Positions 1 through 9,791 of a stretch of 64,000 bases of DNA are shown one piece after another (within the stretch, counting starts at the first letter, position 1; each line of letters starts with the position of its first letter). The DNA lies in the NCBI RefSeq assembly GCF_031846165.1, contig NZ_JAVRIE010000001.1:992001-1056000 (forward strand), read 5' to 3'. The notes under the pieces are model-generated. The model was given only the letters and a program-made list of their open reading frames with translations. It was not told the origin of the DNA and did no database searches. The position numbers and the translations under genes were made by a program. The stretch is from Glaciecola blandensis. Its GTDB lineage: Bacteria; Pseudomonadota; Gammaproteobacteria; Enterobacterales; Alteromonadaceae.

Positions 1-1156
1 AAAAACTAAACCAAAAGCTCAGGCTCAGTATGGATAGCGGGAACATAATTAAAAAAGTACACAGTAGAAATAAGAAAACGCTAGTAAAGCGCCAATACAA
101 GGAGAAATAGACTAAGTAGAGATAACATATTAGTCCAAGAAGCGCTCGTAAAACGGGAACTTGCAGACCGCTTAGTACGGCATATAAAGCACAACAAGGT
201 AGGCTAAGTACTAAGCAAATTCTAATGACGTTCCTTTGTAAAAGAAATGCACTTCGATTTTTGCCGCTTAATTTGCCACTTAGCTTAGCGCGTAAGTGAT
301 AAAATAGAAAAGCGATGGCTTTGAATATTACGATGAACAAACCTGTCACAATAGCCAAGTGCATGCCAGAGATAGCAAACAAGTGTGCTGTCCCGCTAAC
401 TTGGAGTATTTCCCAATCTTCAGCTGTCAAACCCTGACGCGCGCCAACAGCAAGCGACATGATCCAGCGACTGTGCTCCAAACCTATGCTCTGAACTTGA
501 TCAACAAGGGATTGGCGCCAAGTGATACTAGCATCGACAATTTGATTTGAGGGGCTGGCGCGCACCTTCCCCAAGGCAACAATATTCTTGCTTGCCAGCC
601 ATTTTTGCAATACAAAATCGCCAGAGTTTAACACACTGTGTGGTGGCGCTAATGTCACTAGCAATTGAACTTGATTGCCCTGGCGCAGTCGTAAAATAGG
701 TGCAAACCATGACACTCTAACAAACACGGGCTGAGTCAACGAGGTCACACCCAAACGCTTGATTTTGATTATATATACTTTGTTCGCGGGCGGTTTTTCC
801 TGACTTTTTTTGATCTTAGCTAAAGGAGTTGGATATACATAGGTATCTTCGAGATAATTGATCTGTTCACCTTGATTTTGTTCAATATGAAGCGAGTCTA
901 CAACGCCCTCTATCATGATATTTTTATTAAAAAAACGATAGGGGAGTTGCCAAGACGAATACCAATGTCCTACACTGCTCGCCCAAAGAATGCCGATGAC
1001 CAAACCTGTTATCCAATTTCTGGAACAAAAGTACAAACAAAGTGCAGTTAAAACACACAACACAGGTAGCATAGACATCGCCGGTAAGACTGGCCAGAAC
1101 ATGCTACTAAAGCAGATCATGATGAAGGCGAACATCGGTTTTTCATGACTTGCCAA
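1..1156 (-). CDS. comEC: ComEC/Rec2 competence channel protein, N-terminal part (runs off the left edge)
   Basis: ComEC is the inner-membrane channel for uptake of single-stranded transforming DNA. Translation of the minus strand from 1156 stays open to the window edge (about 385 residues). It begins with hydrophobic helices, then a soluble OB-like part, then the family hallmark HLFAISGMHLAIV near 379-340, followed by more helices and PLSILSLSFWFSF at the edge, a typical ComEC competence-domain segment. The C-terminal metallo-beta-lactamase-like domain, if present, lies outside. I chose a TTG start at 1156-1154: an in-frame TAG lies just upstream, and AGGAGA (1167-1162) sits 5 bases before it. 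The first in-frame ATG is at 1135 and lacks such a site. The gene is divergent from the DUF2062 gene with only about 31 bases between starts, a pairing common in gammaproteobacteria. The identification is firm; the start is inferred. Confidence 0.85.
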   Translation of the reverse strand, partial: MASHEKPMFAFIMICFSSMFWPVLPAMSMLPVLCVLTALCLYFCSRNWITGLVIGILWASSVGHWYSSWQLPYRFFNKNIMIEGVVDSLHIEQNQGEQINYLEDTYVYPTPLAKIKKSQEKPPANKVYIIKIKRLGVTSLTQPVFVRVSWFAPILRLRQGNQVQLLVTLAPPHSVLNSGDFVLQKWLASKNIVALGKVRASPSNQIVDASITWRQSLVDQVQSIGLEHSRWIMSLAVGARQGLTAEDWEILQVSGTAHLFAISGMHLAIVTGLFIVIFKAIAFLFYHLRAKLSGKLSGKNRSAFLLQRNVIRICLVLSLPCCALYAVLSGLQVPVLRALLGLICYLYLVYFSLYWRFTSVFLFLLCTFLIMFPLSILSLSFWFSF

Positions 1157-1187
1157 TGAGGTCTCCTAGAGAGATAAAAACAGAAGA

Positions 1188-1697
1188 ATGCCGAAAAAGT
1201 TTATACGACGTTATATGCCGGATCACAAAGCAGTGAAAGAAAACCGTTACCTCAAGGTATTCGGTAAACTGCTTCACGATCCTAATTTGTGGCATTTAAA
1301 TCGTCGTTCGGCGAGTGGCGCATTCGGTGTTGGTTTGTTTTTTGCGTTTTGGCCAGTACCCTTTCAAATGATTTTTTCTACCGCTGTGGCTATCATCTTT
1401 AGAGTCAATTTACCTTTGTCGATAGCAACCGTTTGGATTACCAATCCACTCACCATGCCACCTATATTCTACGGTGCTTACCTTGTCGGGAGTACTGTAC
1501 TTGGGACTGAAGTTGATAAATTTACGTTTGAATTGAGTTGGACGTGGTTAGCAGAAAGCTTAGGCACTATTGGCCCAGCCTTCCTATTAGGGTGTGCAAT
1601 TTGCTCAGTGTTTTTCGGAGTATTGGGGTATTTCAGCTTAGATTGGGTTTGGCGTTATTCGGTCATGCGCGCTTGGAAAGCTCGGAAGTCTGCATAG
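1188..1697 (+). CDS. DUF2062 domain membrane protein
   Basis: This is a 169-residue integral membrane protein of the DUF2062 family, whose biochemical role is not established. A basic N-terminus (residues 1-40) precedes a hydrophobic, Gly-rich stretch (41-72), the conserved WITNPLTMPPIFYGAY segment (83-98) and a last membrane segment (129-155), ending in a short basic tail. The length is normal for the family. It is divergent from comEC with a very short shared upstream region, and a hairpin overlaps its stop codon. No catalytic residues are evident. A role in envelope biology is often guessed from context, but nothing here proves it. Confidence 0.8.
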   Translation: MPKKFIRRYMPDHKAVKENRYLKVFGKLLHDPNLWHLNRRSASGAFGVGLFFAFWPVPFQMIFSTAVAIIFRVNLPLSIATVWITNPLTMPPIFYGAYLVGSTVLGTEVDKFTFELSWTWLAESLGTIGPAFLLGCAICSVFFGVLGYFSLDWVWRYSVMRAWKARKSA

Positions 1698-1703
1698 ACT
1701 TCC
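1684..1703 (+). terminator. Hairpin overlapping the DUF2062 stop codon
   Basis: An 8-bp perfect stem GGAAGTCT/AGACTTCC with loop GCAT spans the TAG stop at 1695-1697. It lies between the convergent DUF2062 gene and ligA. There is no T-run, so intrinsic termination is uncertain. It could equally protect the mRNA 3' end. Confidence 0.35.
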
Positions 1704-1722
1704 AAACTCATGCAGAGTGAGC

Positions 1723-3756
1723 TTATTGCTCGGCGAAGAAGGCTAACATTTGGTCTTCGTTCCACACCTCGATATTCAAAGATTCAGCTTTAGTTAACTT
1801 AGAGCCCGCTTTTTCACCCGCGATCAATAAGTCGGTTTTCGCTGACACACTGCCCGACACCTTAGCACCCAAATCTTGCAACTTAGCTTTCGCTTCACTT
1901 CTGCCCATTTGCGATAAAGTACCCGTCAGAACGATGGTTTTGCCTAGCAAAGGCTGCTGTTCTTTTGATGCCTCTTCTATTGCTGGCCAAGTGATCCCCA
2001 AAGCAATCAACTCTTCGATAATATCAATATTGAGCGGCTCACGCATAAAGTGGAACACGTGCTGCGCAACGATTTCACCAACATCTTGGACTTCAATCAA
2101 TGAATCAATATCCGCGCTCATGATATCGCTCAGTTCACGGTAGTGAAGGGCCAAATTTCTTGCGGTCGACTCTCCTACTTCACGAATACCCAAAGAGTAT
2201 AGAAACTTGGCGAGCGTCGTTGATTTTGCAGACTCCAACGCATTTAACAAGTTGACCGCAGACTTATCTCCCATGCGTTCTAAGGATGTCAGCATTGGCA
2301 GGTTGAGTTTAAAAAGGTCGGCTGGGTTTTTAATCAAGCTTGCTTCAACTAATTGCTCTACAATCTTGTCTCCTAAGCCATCAATATCGAAGGCCTTGCG
2401 AGATGCAAAGTGCTTAATTGCCTCTTTACGCTGTGCCGCACACACGAGACCACCGGTGCATCGCGCTACAGCTTCAGACTCTGTGCGTTCAACGTGTGAC
2501 TCACACACTGGGCAATGTTGAGGAAAAGCAATTTCCTTGGCATCTTTAGGTCTTTCAGCGAGCACTACAGATACGACTTGTGGAATAACATCTCCAGCGC
2601 GACGGATAATCACTGTATCGCCAATACGAACACCAAGGCGGTTAATTTCATCTTGATTATGTAAAGTGGCATTCGACACTGTGACACCTCCAACGAACAC
2701 CGGCTCCAAACGAGCAACAGGGGTAATGGCCCCTGTTCTACCCACTTGAAACTCCACGTCTAATAGTCGTGTCATTTCTTCTTGTGCTGGGAATTTTTGT
2801 GCCATCGCCCATCGTGGCGCTTTAGACACAAAACCAAGTCGTTGTTGGAGGCCAATATCGTTTATCTTAAAAACGACGCCATCAATATCGTAAGAAAGGC
2901 TGTTACGCTGCTCTCCAATTTTTCTGAAATAATCGATACAAGCTTGAGCGCCTCTCGCTACTGAAGACTCTTTACATAATGGAATGCCCCAGTCACCTAG
3001 CGCTGCTAGACGTTCTGTATGCAAATCGAGCTTAGTCAAACTCTCACCTTCAATGACGCCCATGCTGTAGGCATAAAACAATAAGGGGCGTTTCGCGGTA
3101 ATTCTCGAGTCTAACTGTCGCAAGCTACCTGCAGCAGCATTTCTTGGGTTCGCAAATACTTTGGCACCCGCCAATCGTTGATTATCATTAAGCTGATCAA
3201 AGCCCTGCTTGGGCATGAAAACTTCTCCACGAACTTCAACGCGAGTAGGAATATTGTCTCCTCTCAGCTTGATAGGCACATTAGCAATAGTTTTCACATT
3301 TTGCGTAATATTTTCTCCGACTTGACCATCACCGCGTGTCGCCGCCTGAACTAATACGCCATTTTCATACAAAATCGACACTGCCAAACCATCAAGTTTT
3401 GGTTCACAACTAAACTCCAGATCGTTGAAATTTAATAAGCGGTCTTGCAGACGCTTTTCAAATGCGTTGAGGTCTTCTTCTTCAAAGCCATTGTCGAGTG
3501 ACAACATTGCAACTTCATGCGTGACTTGCTCAAACTTCGACAAAGGAACACCACCAACCTTCTGGCTGGGAGAATCCGGACTTTGCAATACAGGGAATGC
3601 TTTCTCTAATTTAATAAGCGCTTTCATTAAGCGATCATATTCTGCGTCAGGAATGCTAGGCGCATCCATCACGTAATATTGGTAATTATGATCTTCTAAT
3701 TGTGCTCGTAAGGTTTGTACTTCAACTTGCGCTTGTTCTTGAGTTAATTCGGTCAT
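1723..3756 (-). CDS. ligA: NAD-dependent DNA ligase LigA
   Basis: LigA seals nicks in duplex DNA using NAD+, joining Okazaki fragments and completing repair. At 677 residues it is full length. The N-terminal Ia domain is followed by the adenylation motif CEPKLDG with the nucleotidyl-acceptor Lys at 120. Next come an OB fold, a four-Cys zinc finger (C415, C418, C433, C439), the helix-hairpin-helix region (about 460-590) and a C-terminal BRCT domain (about 600-675). It lies 5 bases downstream of zipA on the same strand, the zipA-ligA order of enterobacteria, and so is probably the last gene of an smc-zipA-ligA unit. Nothing is missing or unusual. Confidence 0.98.
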   Translation of the reverse strand: MTELTQEQAQVEVQTLRAQLEDHNYQYYVMDAPSIPDAEYDRLMKALIKLEKAFPVLQSPDSPSQKVGGVPLSKFEQVTHEVAMLSLDNGFEEEDLNAFEKRLQDRLLNFNDLEFSCEPKLDGLAVSILYENGVLVQAATRGDGQVGENITQNVKTIANVPIKLRGDNIPTRVEVRGEVFMPKQGFDQLNDNQRLAGAKVFANPRNAAAGSLRQLDSRITAKRPLLFYAYSMGVIEGESLTKLDLHTERLAALGDWGIPLCKESSVARGAQACIDYFRKIGEQRNSLSYDIDGVVFKINDIGLQQRLGFVSKAPRWAMAQKFPAQEEMTRLLDVEFQVGRTGAITPVARLEPVFVGGVTVSNATLHNQDEINRLGVRIGDTVIIRRAGDVIPQVVSVVLAERPKDAKEIAFPQHCPVCESHVERTESEAVARCTGGLVCAAQRKEAIKHFASRKAFDIDGLGDKIVEQLVEASLIKNPADLFKLNLPMLTSLERMGDKSAVNLLNALESAKSTTLAKFLYSLGIREVGESTARNLALHYRELSDIMSADIDSLIEVQDVGEIVAQHVFHFMREPLNIDIIEELIALGITWPAIEEASKEQQPLLGKTIVLTGTLSQMGRSEAKAKLQDLGAKVSGSVSAKTDLLIAGEKAGSKLTKAESLNIEVWNEDQMLAFFAEQ

Positions 3757-3761
3757 GCCTA

Positions 3762-5315
3762 CTACTGTCGGTTAATTCGTTTTCTTTCAAACTCGCGGAT
3801 ACGCTCAGAATACTTCTGCAAGCCTTGTTTCGTGAGTACGCCTCGACTGCCATCCAAAATTTGGCAACCGAATTCATCTGCCAATTTCCTGGCCGCATTG
3901 TGCATCATATTAAAAACCTGCTGTGGCTCGCCTTCAATTGGCAACATCATAAACAGGGACAAACCTCGTGTACTAAAGTTTTCAATATTATCAATATCGA
4001 AAACCCCTGGTTTGAATAGGTTGGCTAGAGAGAACAGCACAGGACCTTTGCCATTGGTATTCACATGGCGATGGAAAATATCTTGTTCGCCAAATTTAAA
4101 GCCTAAGGTGAGCAGCATGGGTAGCAAAGCAGAACCAATGATTTCGTTACCCTCAGGAGCTCTAACATTCAATACGAGAACATCAGTGGGTTGCTCGACG
4201 GCGCCGCTTTGTCCTGCTGAAGGCTCAGCGTTTGCGCGCGCATCCTCACGTGAGGCAGAAATGGGCTCTACGTTGCTACTGGTATGTGATGATGCTTCTT
4301 CAGTGAAGTCGATGCGCATTTGTTCTTCGTTCGTCTTCACTGCATTTTGCACTTGAGGCTCTTTACGGATTTTATCCGCAACGCTCTTTTTGCGCCTGGA
4401 AACCAGTTTTCTAGCCTGTGCTGCGAGGCTAATTGGCTTCTCTTCTTCCGCTTTTGGTACTTCTTCTGCGTCAAGTTTAAACTCTGGCTCTACTCGCCCT
4501 TGAGAATCAACTTCCGGACGAACTGTTTTGGTAGGTGCTGCGGCTTTTGCAGGCGCGGTGGCTTCGTTACTCATCGGCGGTGTTGAAGCTGAAGAGGTAG
4601 GTGTTTCATCAGTATTCACAGGAGGCGTTGCCGCTTCTGGTTTCAATAGGAACGGGGGTGGCTCTGGAATACTCGTATCTGAAGATTGTGGCCGACTAGT
4701 TTCACTAGGACGAGTTTGGCGTTTAAACTCTGGCTTAGGTTGTGTCACGACACTGCCATATAACTTTGCTGGCGCCTCTTCGTGCTCCGCTGCCAGTTGC
4801 GCAAAGTCCATTTCTGAGTGGCTTAGCGAAAGACCTTCGTCTAATTCTGGTGTGTTAACTCTTACGCTACTCTCAGGTTCACCACCGCTTTGGTTTACGT
4901 CACTTTGCGACTCAAGCTCTCTTTGAATATCTATATCATCACCAACCAGCGCCTCACTTCTGACCATAGGATCAGTGGGGTCGATGTCCGGCATGCTATC
5001 TTGTTCAGCAACATTATGCTCATCGTTTTCTTCAAGGTCAGGGATGCTTTGATTAGTGAATTGCTCATTGCCTGCAGATGCGCCAGAAATAATGCGCACC
5101 GGCCCCACGCCAACATCATCGTAACTGTCGTCACTGGTACTGTGTGCTAATGGATCAACTGTAGGCTCGTCACCGTCGCCCTGCCAGTCTCTGGATTGAA
5201 ATTTAGGTCTTTCATTGGCTTTGGCATTTTTTCTTATTGTCCAAATACCATGTACAAGGATCGCGACAATCACCACGACCCCTAGTATTAAAAATGTATA
5301 GCGCAAATCTTCCAT
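3762..5315 (-). CDS. zipA: Cell division protein ZipA
   Basis: ZipA anchors and bundles FtsZ at the inner membrane during septum formation. A single N-terminal membrane helix (about residues 5-25) is followed by a short basic stretch, then a very long acidic, Pro/Ser/Thr-rich linker (about 30-380). The globular FtsZ-tail-binding domain (about 385-510) contains the conserved run GFKFGEQDIFHRH. The total of 517 residues is far longer than the E. coli protein (328), and the excess is all linker. It sits between smc (39 bases upstream) and ligA (5 bases downstream), implying co-transcription. Identification rests on topology, the C-terminal domain and the ligA neighbour. Confidence 0.93.
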   Translation of the reverse strand: MEDLRYTFLILGVVVIVAILVHGIWTIRKNAKANERPKFQSRDWQGDGDEPTVDPLAHSTSDDSYDDVGVGPVRIISGASAGNEQFTNQSIPDLEENDEHNVAEQDSMPDIDPTDPMVRSEALVGDDIDIQRELESQSDVNQSGGEPESSVRVNTPELDEGLSLSHSEMDFAQLAAEHEEAPAKLYGSVVTQPKPEFKRQTRPSETSRPQSSDTSIPEPPPFLLKPEAATPPVNTDETPTSSASTPPMSNEATAPAKAAAPTKTVRPEVDSQGRVEPEFKLDAEEVPKAEEEKPISLAAQARKLVSRRKKSVADKIRKEPQVQNAVKTNEEQMRIDFTEEASSHTSSNVEPISASREDARANAEPSAGQSGAVEQPTDVLVLNVRAPEGNEIIGSALLPMLLTLGFKFGEQDIFHRHVNTNGKGPVLFSLANLFKPGVFDIDNIENFSTRGLSLFMMLPIEGEPQQVFNMMHNAARKLADEFGCQILDGSRGVLTKQGLQKYSERIREFERKRINRQ

Positions 5316-5354
5316 TTATAACTACTCTTATTTTTATTCTGTAATAGCTGACAC

Positions 5355-8300
5355 TTATTCTGCGATTGCTAGTGCTTCTTCTACGTCAACAGCAACCATT
5401 CTGGAAACACCTGGTTCAGCCATTGTAACACCAGTTAAATGACTTGCCATTTCCATCGCCACTTTATTATGCGTTATGTAAATAAATTGTACGGTTTTCG
5501 ACATCTCAGAGACCAATTTACAAAAACGTCCAACATTTGCGTCATCTAAAGGAGCATCGACTTCATCCAACAGACAAAACGGCGCAGGGTTTAACCTGAA
5601 TATAGCAAACACTAATGATAATGCGGTTAGTGCTTTTTCTCCACCTGAAAGCAGGTGAATTGTACTATTTTTCTTACCGGGTGGCTGAGCCATAATAGTG
5701 ACACCAGTGTCTAGCATATCATCATCGGTAAGCGCTAAGTGTGCACTGCCACCACCAAAGACCTTTGGAAAAAGCATTTTCAGGTCGCCATTAATTTGAT
5801 CAAAAGTGGCCTTGAAGCGTGACCGTGTCTCTCTATCAATCTTTCTAATCGCAGTTTCTAGTGTCTCTAGCGCTTGTGTAAGGTCGTCATTCTGAGCATC
5901 AAGATGATTTTTACGTTCAGATTGCGATTCAAATTCTTCGACTGCAGCTAAATTTACAGCGCCCAGTCGCGACAGAGATGCACTTGTGCGTTCCAAGTTT
6001 TCTTGCCATAGCTTTTCATCGATGTCGTCAGGTAGGGTTTCTAAAATTGGTTTTAGTGCTTGTTGCATATCTTGCAATTGTTCTAGGTGTGACTGCGCTC
6101 TGACTTTGCAACCTTCAGCCTGTAGACGCGTGCTTTCTATCTCAGATTTAATGCGCTCCGCCGCCTGATTAATACCTGATTGTCCTTTTTCTGCCTCAAG
6201 TAAACGCGCGTCAATCTCACTGAGTTTTTCTTGTAATTCTGTTTGACGAATCTGCTCAGACTCTTTTGCCTCAAGCAGCTCTTGTAGCTTATCTTGCTGC
6301 TCTTCTAAAGGCATGGACAATTCTTCTGCTTCTTCCTGGAGCAACTCGATTTTCTCTTTGATTTCTTCCAACTGCTCTTCTCGAGAAGACTGCTTCTCTT
6401 TGAGTAACGAGTATTTATTCTTGACTTGTTGTACTTGTAATGCCGAATTATGCGCTTGAGACACTAGTTGCTCAACATGAGCACGCGCTTGTTGCAAAGC
6501 TGCAGTCAGTTTTTCACCCTGCTCTTGCGTGTTGTGCATTACCTCTTCATATTCTGCAAGCTCTAAGGCATGGATTTCAACCTGTTCATTTAAGGTTTCG
6601 AGCGTTTCCTCTTCCTCTTGAGCATTCAGTTGATTCCGCTCTTTTTCTTGATACAGGCGCTGATAACGCATTTCTTGTTGTGCTATCTGTTGTTGTAATT
6701 GTGATAATTGCGTACTCAGCTTAAAGCTTTGCTCATCGTAATCTTTACACAAGGAGTCAGCCGCTAATTTGAGTTCGTTTATTTCAGCGAGTGCTTGCTG
6801 ATGTTGCATCAAAGTCGCTTGTTTTGCTCCAACCGTTTCTTCAACTGTCGCGATCTGGCTGGTCAGCGCTTTTATTTTAGCCACCCGACTCAAGCTTTGG
6901 TCAACTCGCGTGCCTGCACCGCTGATCATCGTATCTTTACTCACCCACAAGCCACATTCGCTGATGAGAGACTCGCCCGGCTTGAGCTGTGAGCGTAAAG
7001 TAAAGGCTTGATTGATATTTTCGACTAGCTTAATTTGGCAAAACAACTCGGGGACAAGTGGGTTTTGTAGCTTGGAAGCCAGCGTATTGACTGGCTTTGT
7101 TTCGCTCATATCACGCGTAAACACCAACACTTGTCCATTGCGCTCAGGTAGAGCTGATGGGTCAAGTTCGTTTAAGCTGAGGTCGTTAATGACTTTAGGA
7201 AGCTGATAAATGGCTAGAACAATTTCAAATAGTGATTCGTAGCCCTTTTCAACCTGCAAGTATTCACTCATCGGCACGGCATGGTCCATTAATCGTTGAT
7301 AAGCTTGATCACCCAAGCCATTATCAGAATGGTCATTTTGTTCCTGAATAGAATCCAACGCTGCCTTTTGAGCGCTCAATCCCAACAATTCATTCTGACT
7401 TGTCGTTAACTGTTTATTCAGTTCATCAACTTTGGACTGTGCATCAGACAAGCGTGTAGATGTATATTTACGGTCTTCCTCTGCTTGTTCTAATGCTTCG
7501 TTAACCAATAACAATTCAGTTTGCAGTTCTTCAGCTTCCGTTTTTGGATCATTGTCGTTTAATTCACGGATCTCACTATCTAGTTCTCGAATACGCGACT
7601 CTGTGCGCAGCTGCATACTTAAAGTATTTTGTATTTGTCCATGACAGGTTTGGAGCTTTTGTTTGATAGCGTGATACTGCGTTTCACTTGCACGGTTCTT
7701 CTCGCTAAACTCGCTTAAGGCTTCTTCAGCCTCTTCTCTCGAGATTTGAGCATTCTCCAAGGCCTCTTCCATCAGAAGTTTATTGGGTTCTAGTTCAACC
7801 AATTCATCTTGTACGACAGATAATTCAATCGCGGTTTCGGCATACAGTTCGTCCAACTGTTGTGATTGAGTTTGCAGTTGCTGCAACTCCATTTGGATTT
7901 GTTGTTTTCGTTTTTTCGAAAATAACTGAGACTGTTCTATTTTAGTGATGTTGGTGCTGGTTTTAAAAATTACCTGCTGAATATCGTTGATACTTTGTTT
8001 GAGCGCTTCCTGCTGTTCGCGAAAAGCAATGATGTTGGATTCATCGCCCCTTTTCCTGGAAATAACTTCCTCTAACTCGGTTTGTTTTTTTTCAATTTCA
8101 GCTTCAGCTTGAGTAATCAGCTCATTTTGTTTTAACCAACGAGCCACCGCTAGCTGCCCTTTTAGCTCTCTCTCACTGGCTTTCAATTCTTTATATCGGG
8201 TAGCTGCGGCGGCTTGACGTTTTAGTTTACTCAACTGCTCACCCAACTCTGAACGCACATCATCTAAACGTTCTAAGTTTTCTTTCGTGTGCTTAATTCG

Positions 8301-8846
8301 GTTTTCAGTCTCACGTCGCCTTTCTTTATACTTGGAAATACCCGCAGCCTCTTCCACAAACACCCTAAGTTCTTGGGGTCGACTCTCGATGAGCTTTGAA
8401 ATCATGCCTTGCTCAATAATCGCATAACTTCTTGGCCCTAAGCCCGTCCCTAAGAATAGGTCTGTGATATCACGCTTACGACATTTACTGCCGTTCAGCA
8501 TATAGCTCGACATTGCTTCCTTCGTTACTATCCGCTTAACAGACAATTCATTGTAACCGGCGTACTCGCCAGCAATGCGTCCCGATGAGTTATCAAAAAC
8601 CAATTCGACAGAGCATTGAGATACTGCTTTTCTCGCTGTGGAACCATTAAAAATAACATCTGTCATAGCATCGCCGCGTAGGTTTTTAGCAGAGCTTTCA
8701 CCCAAAACCCAACGAACCGCATCAATAACATTCGATTTTCCACAGCCATTCGGCCCAACCACTGCAGTCATTTCCCCAGGAAATGGTATGGTGGTAGGAT
8801 CGACAAATGATTTAAAGCCCGCGAGCTTAATCTTTTTTAGGCGCAT
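5355..8846 (-). CDS. smc: Chromosome segregation ATPase SMC
   Basis: SMC forms the V-shaped dimeric ATPase of bacterial condensin and compacts and segregates the chromosome. The 1163 residues show a Walker A GPNGCGKS (31-38), a long N-terminal coiled coil (about 165-510) and a hinge (about 520-660). A second coiled coil (to about 1000) precedes the ABC signature LSGGE (1066-1070) and Walker B CLLDEVD (1091-1097). The length fits the SMC family rather than MukB. The partners ScpA and ScpB are not in this window. It is the probable first gene of smc-zipA-ligA and diverges from cysZ across about 180 bases. Coupling of a condensin gene to division genes is a recurring arrangement in this group. 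Confidence 0.96.
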   Translation of the reverse strand: MRLKKIKLAGFKSFVDPTTIPFPGEMTAVVGPNGCGKSNVIDAVRWVLGESSAKNLRGDAMTDVIFNGSTARKAVSQCSVELVFDNSSGRIAGEYAGYNELSVKRIVTKEAMSSYMLNGSKCRKRDITDLFLGTGLGPRSYAIIEQGMISKLIESRPQELRVFVEEAAGISKYKERRRETENRIKHTKENLERLDDVRSELGEQLSKLKRQAAAATRYKELKASERELKGQLAVARWLKQNELITQAEAEIEKKQTELEEVISRKRGDESNIIAFREQQEALKQSINDIQQVIFKTSTNITKIEQSQLFSKKRKQQIQMELQQLQTQSQQLDELYAETAIELSVVQDELVELEPNKLLMEEALENAQISREEAEEALSEFSEKNRASETQYHAIKQKLQTCHGQIQNTLSMQLRTESRIRELDSEIRELNDNDPKTEAEELQTELLLVNEALEQAEEDRKYTSTRLSDAQSKVDELNKQLTTSQNELLGLSAQKAALDSIQEQNDHSDNGLGDQAYQRLMDHAVPMSEYLQVEKGYESLFEIVLAIYQLPKVINDLSLNELDPSALPERNGQVLVFTRDMSETKPVNTLASKLQNPLVPELFCQIKLVENINQAFTLRSQLKPGESLISECGLWVSKDTMISGAGTRVDQSLSRVAKIKALTSQIATVEETVGAKQATLMQHQQALAEINELKLAADSLCKDYDEQSFKLSTQLSQLQQQIAQQEMRYQRLYQEKERNQLNAQEEEETLETLNEQVEIHALELAEYEEVMHNTQEQGEKLTAALQQARAHVEQLVSQAHNSALQVQQVKNKYSLLKEKQSSREEQLEEIKEKIELLQEEAEELSMPLEEQQDKLQELLEAKESEQIRQTELQEKLSEIDARLLEAEKGQSGINQAAERIKSEIESTRLQAEGCKVRAQSHLEQLQDMQQALKPILETLPDDIDEKLWQENLERTSASLSRLGAVNLAAVEEFESQSERKNHLDAQNDDLTQALETLETAIRKIDRETRSRFKATFDQINGDLKMLFPKVFGGGSAHLALTDDDMLDTGVTIMAQPPGKKNSTIHLLSGGEKALTALSLVFAIFRLNPAPFCLLDEVDAPLDDANVGRFCKLVSEMSKTVQFIYITHNKVAMEMASHLTGVTMAEPGVSRMVAVDVEEALAIAE

Positions 8847-9029
8847 GAATCTCTACTGGTTTACTTTTATGTTATGAATAATCCCTAAGCTCAAAGCTTA
8901 AGGCCAAATGAAATGTAACAAAAGAAAAACTTAGTAACAATTCGCCTTAATTTACGGATTACACTACGATTTTTGTTCTATATACTGCTTTCGTAGAGTG
9001 CTAAAATCTAAAAAAGGAAACTAGAAAAT

Positions 9030-9776
9030 ATGAGTAATAAAAGTGGGGCAAGTTATTTTTTTGATGGCTTCAGCCTAATTGGAACCAAGGGCTTGAAGCG
9101 TTTCGTTTTTGTGCCTTTGTTTATAAATTTATTGCTTTTTTCTACTGCGTTTTATTTCTTAATTCCGCAAATCCAAAGTGGTGTTGAATACATTGTCAAT
9201 TTAATCCCCGAGTTTTTAGGCTGGTTAAAAACCATGCTCACTTATATTTTATGGCCGCTGGCACTGATCAGTGTGTTACTCGTCTTTGCACTGATTTTCG
9301 GCAGCCTTGCAAACTGGATTGCGGCACCATTTAATGGGCTATTGAGTGAGAAAGTTGAGCGTCACTTAACAGGTCAGAGTATGGGCGATGAGGGCTTGCT
9401 AAGCGCTTTGAAGGATGTACCCAGAACCCTCGGGCGAGAAATGTCAAAAATGTTGTATTTTATTCCTCGGGCGATTGGTTTTTTGATTTTATTCTTCCTG
9501 ATCCCAGTATTTGGTCAAATACTTTGGTTTATGTTTACTGCGTGGATGATGGCTATTCAGTATTGTGACTACCCTTTCGATAACCACAAGGTGGGTTTCC
9601 AGCCAATGCGAAACCAGTTGCTGCAACGCAAAGGTCAATGCTTCAGCTTTGGGATCATGGTTAATATATTCTCTTTAGTCCCTATACTGAACTTCTTAGT
9701 AATGCCTGTCGCCATATGCGGCGCTACCTCTCTTTATGTCGATGAGTTTTCAGGCCAACGACGCACAGTAAGATAG
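9030..9776 (+). CDS. cysZ: Sulfate transporter CysZ
   Basis: CysZ is an inner-membrane protein for high-affinity sulfate uptake feeding cysteine synthesis. The 248-residue sequence shows hydrophobic segments at about 25-48, 68-98, 142-180 and 205-235. It has the family motifs GLKRFVFVPLFINLLLF near the start and WMMAIQYCDYPFDNH around 170-185. A GGAA motif lies about 10 bases before the ATG. It is divergent from smc-zipA-ligA; in enterobacteria cysZ is likewise divergent next to zipA-ligA. It converges with the Sel1-repeat gene with only 15 bases between stops and no obvious terminator. Confidence 0.93.
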   Translation: MSNKSGASYFFDGFSLIGTKGLKRFVFVPLFINLLLFSTAFYFLIPQIQSGVEYIVNLIPEFLGWLKTMLTYILWPLALISVLLVFALIFGSLANWIAAPFNGLLSEKVERHLTGQSMGDEGLLSALKDVPRTLGREMSKMLYFIPRAIGFLILFFLIPVFGQILWFMFTAWMMAIQYCDYPFDNHKVGFQPMRNQLLQRKGQCFSFGIMVNIFSLVPILNFLVMPVAICGATSLYVDEFSGQRRTVR

Positions 9777-9791
9777 TAACTTAGCGAGGCT

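Noticed and set aside
4528..4926. 132-codon plus-strand frame inside zipA
   Set aside because: It is antisense to the low-complexity linker of zipA; its Gly/Ser/Val-rich composition mirrors that bias.
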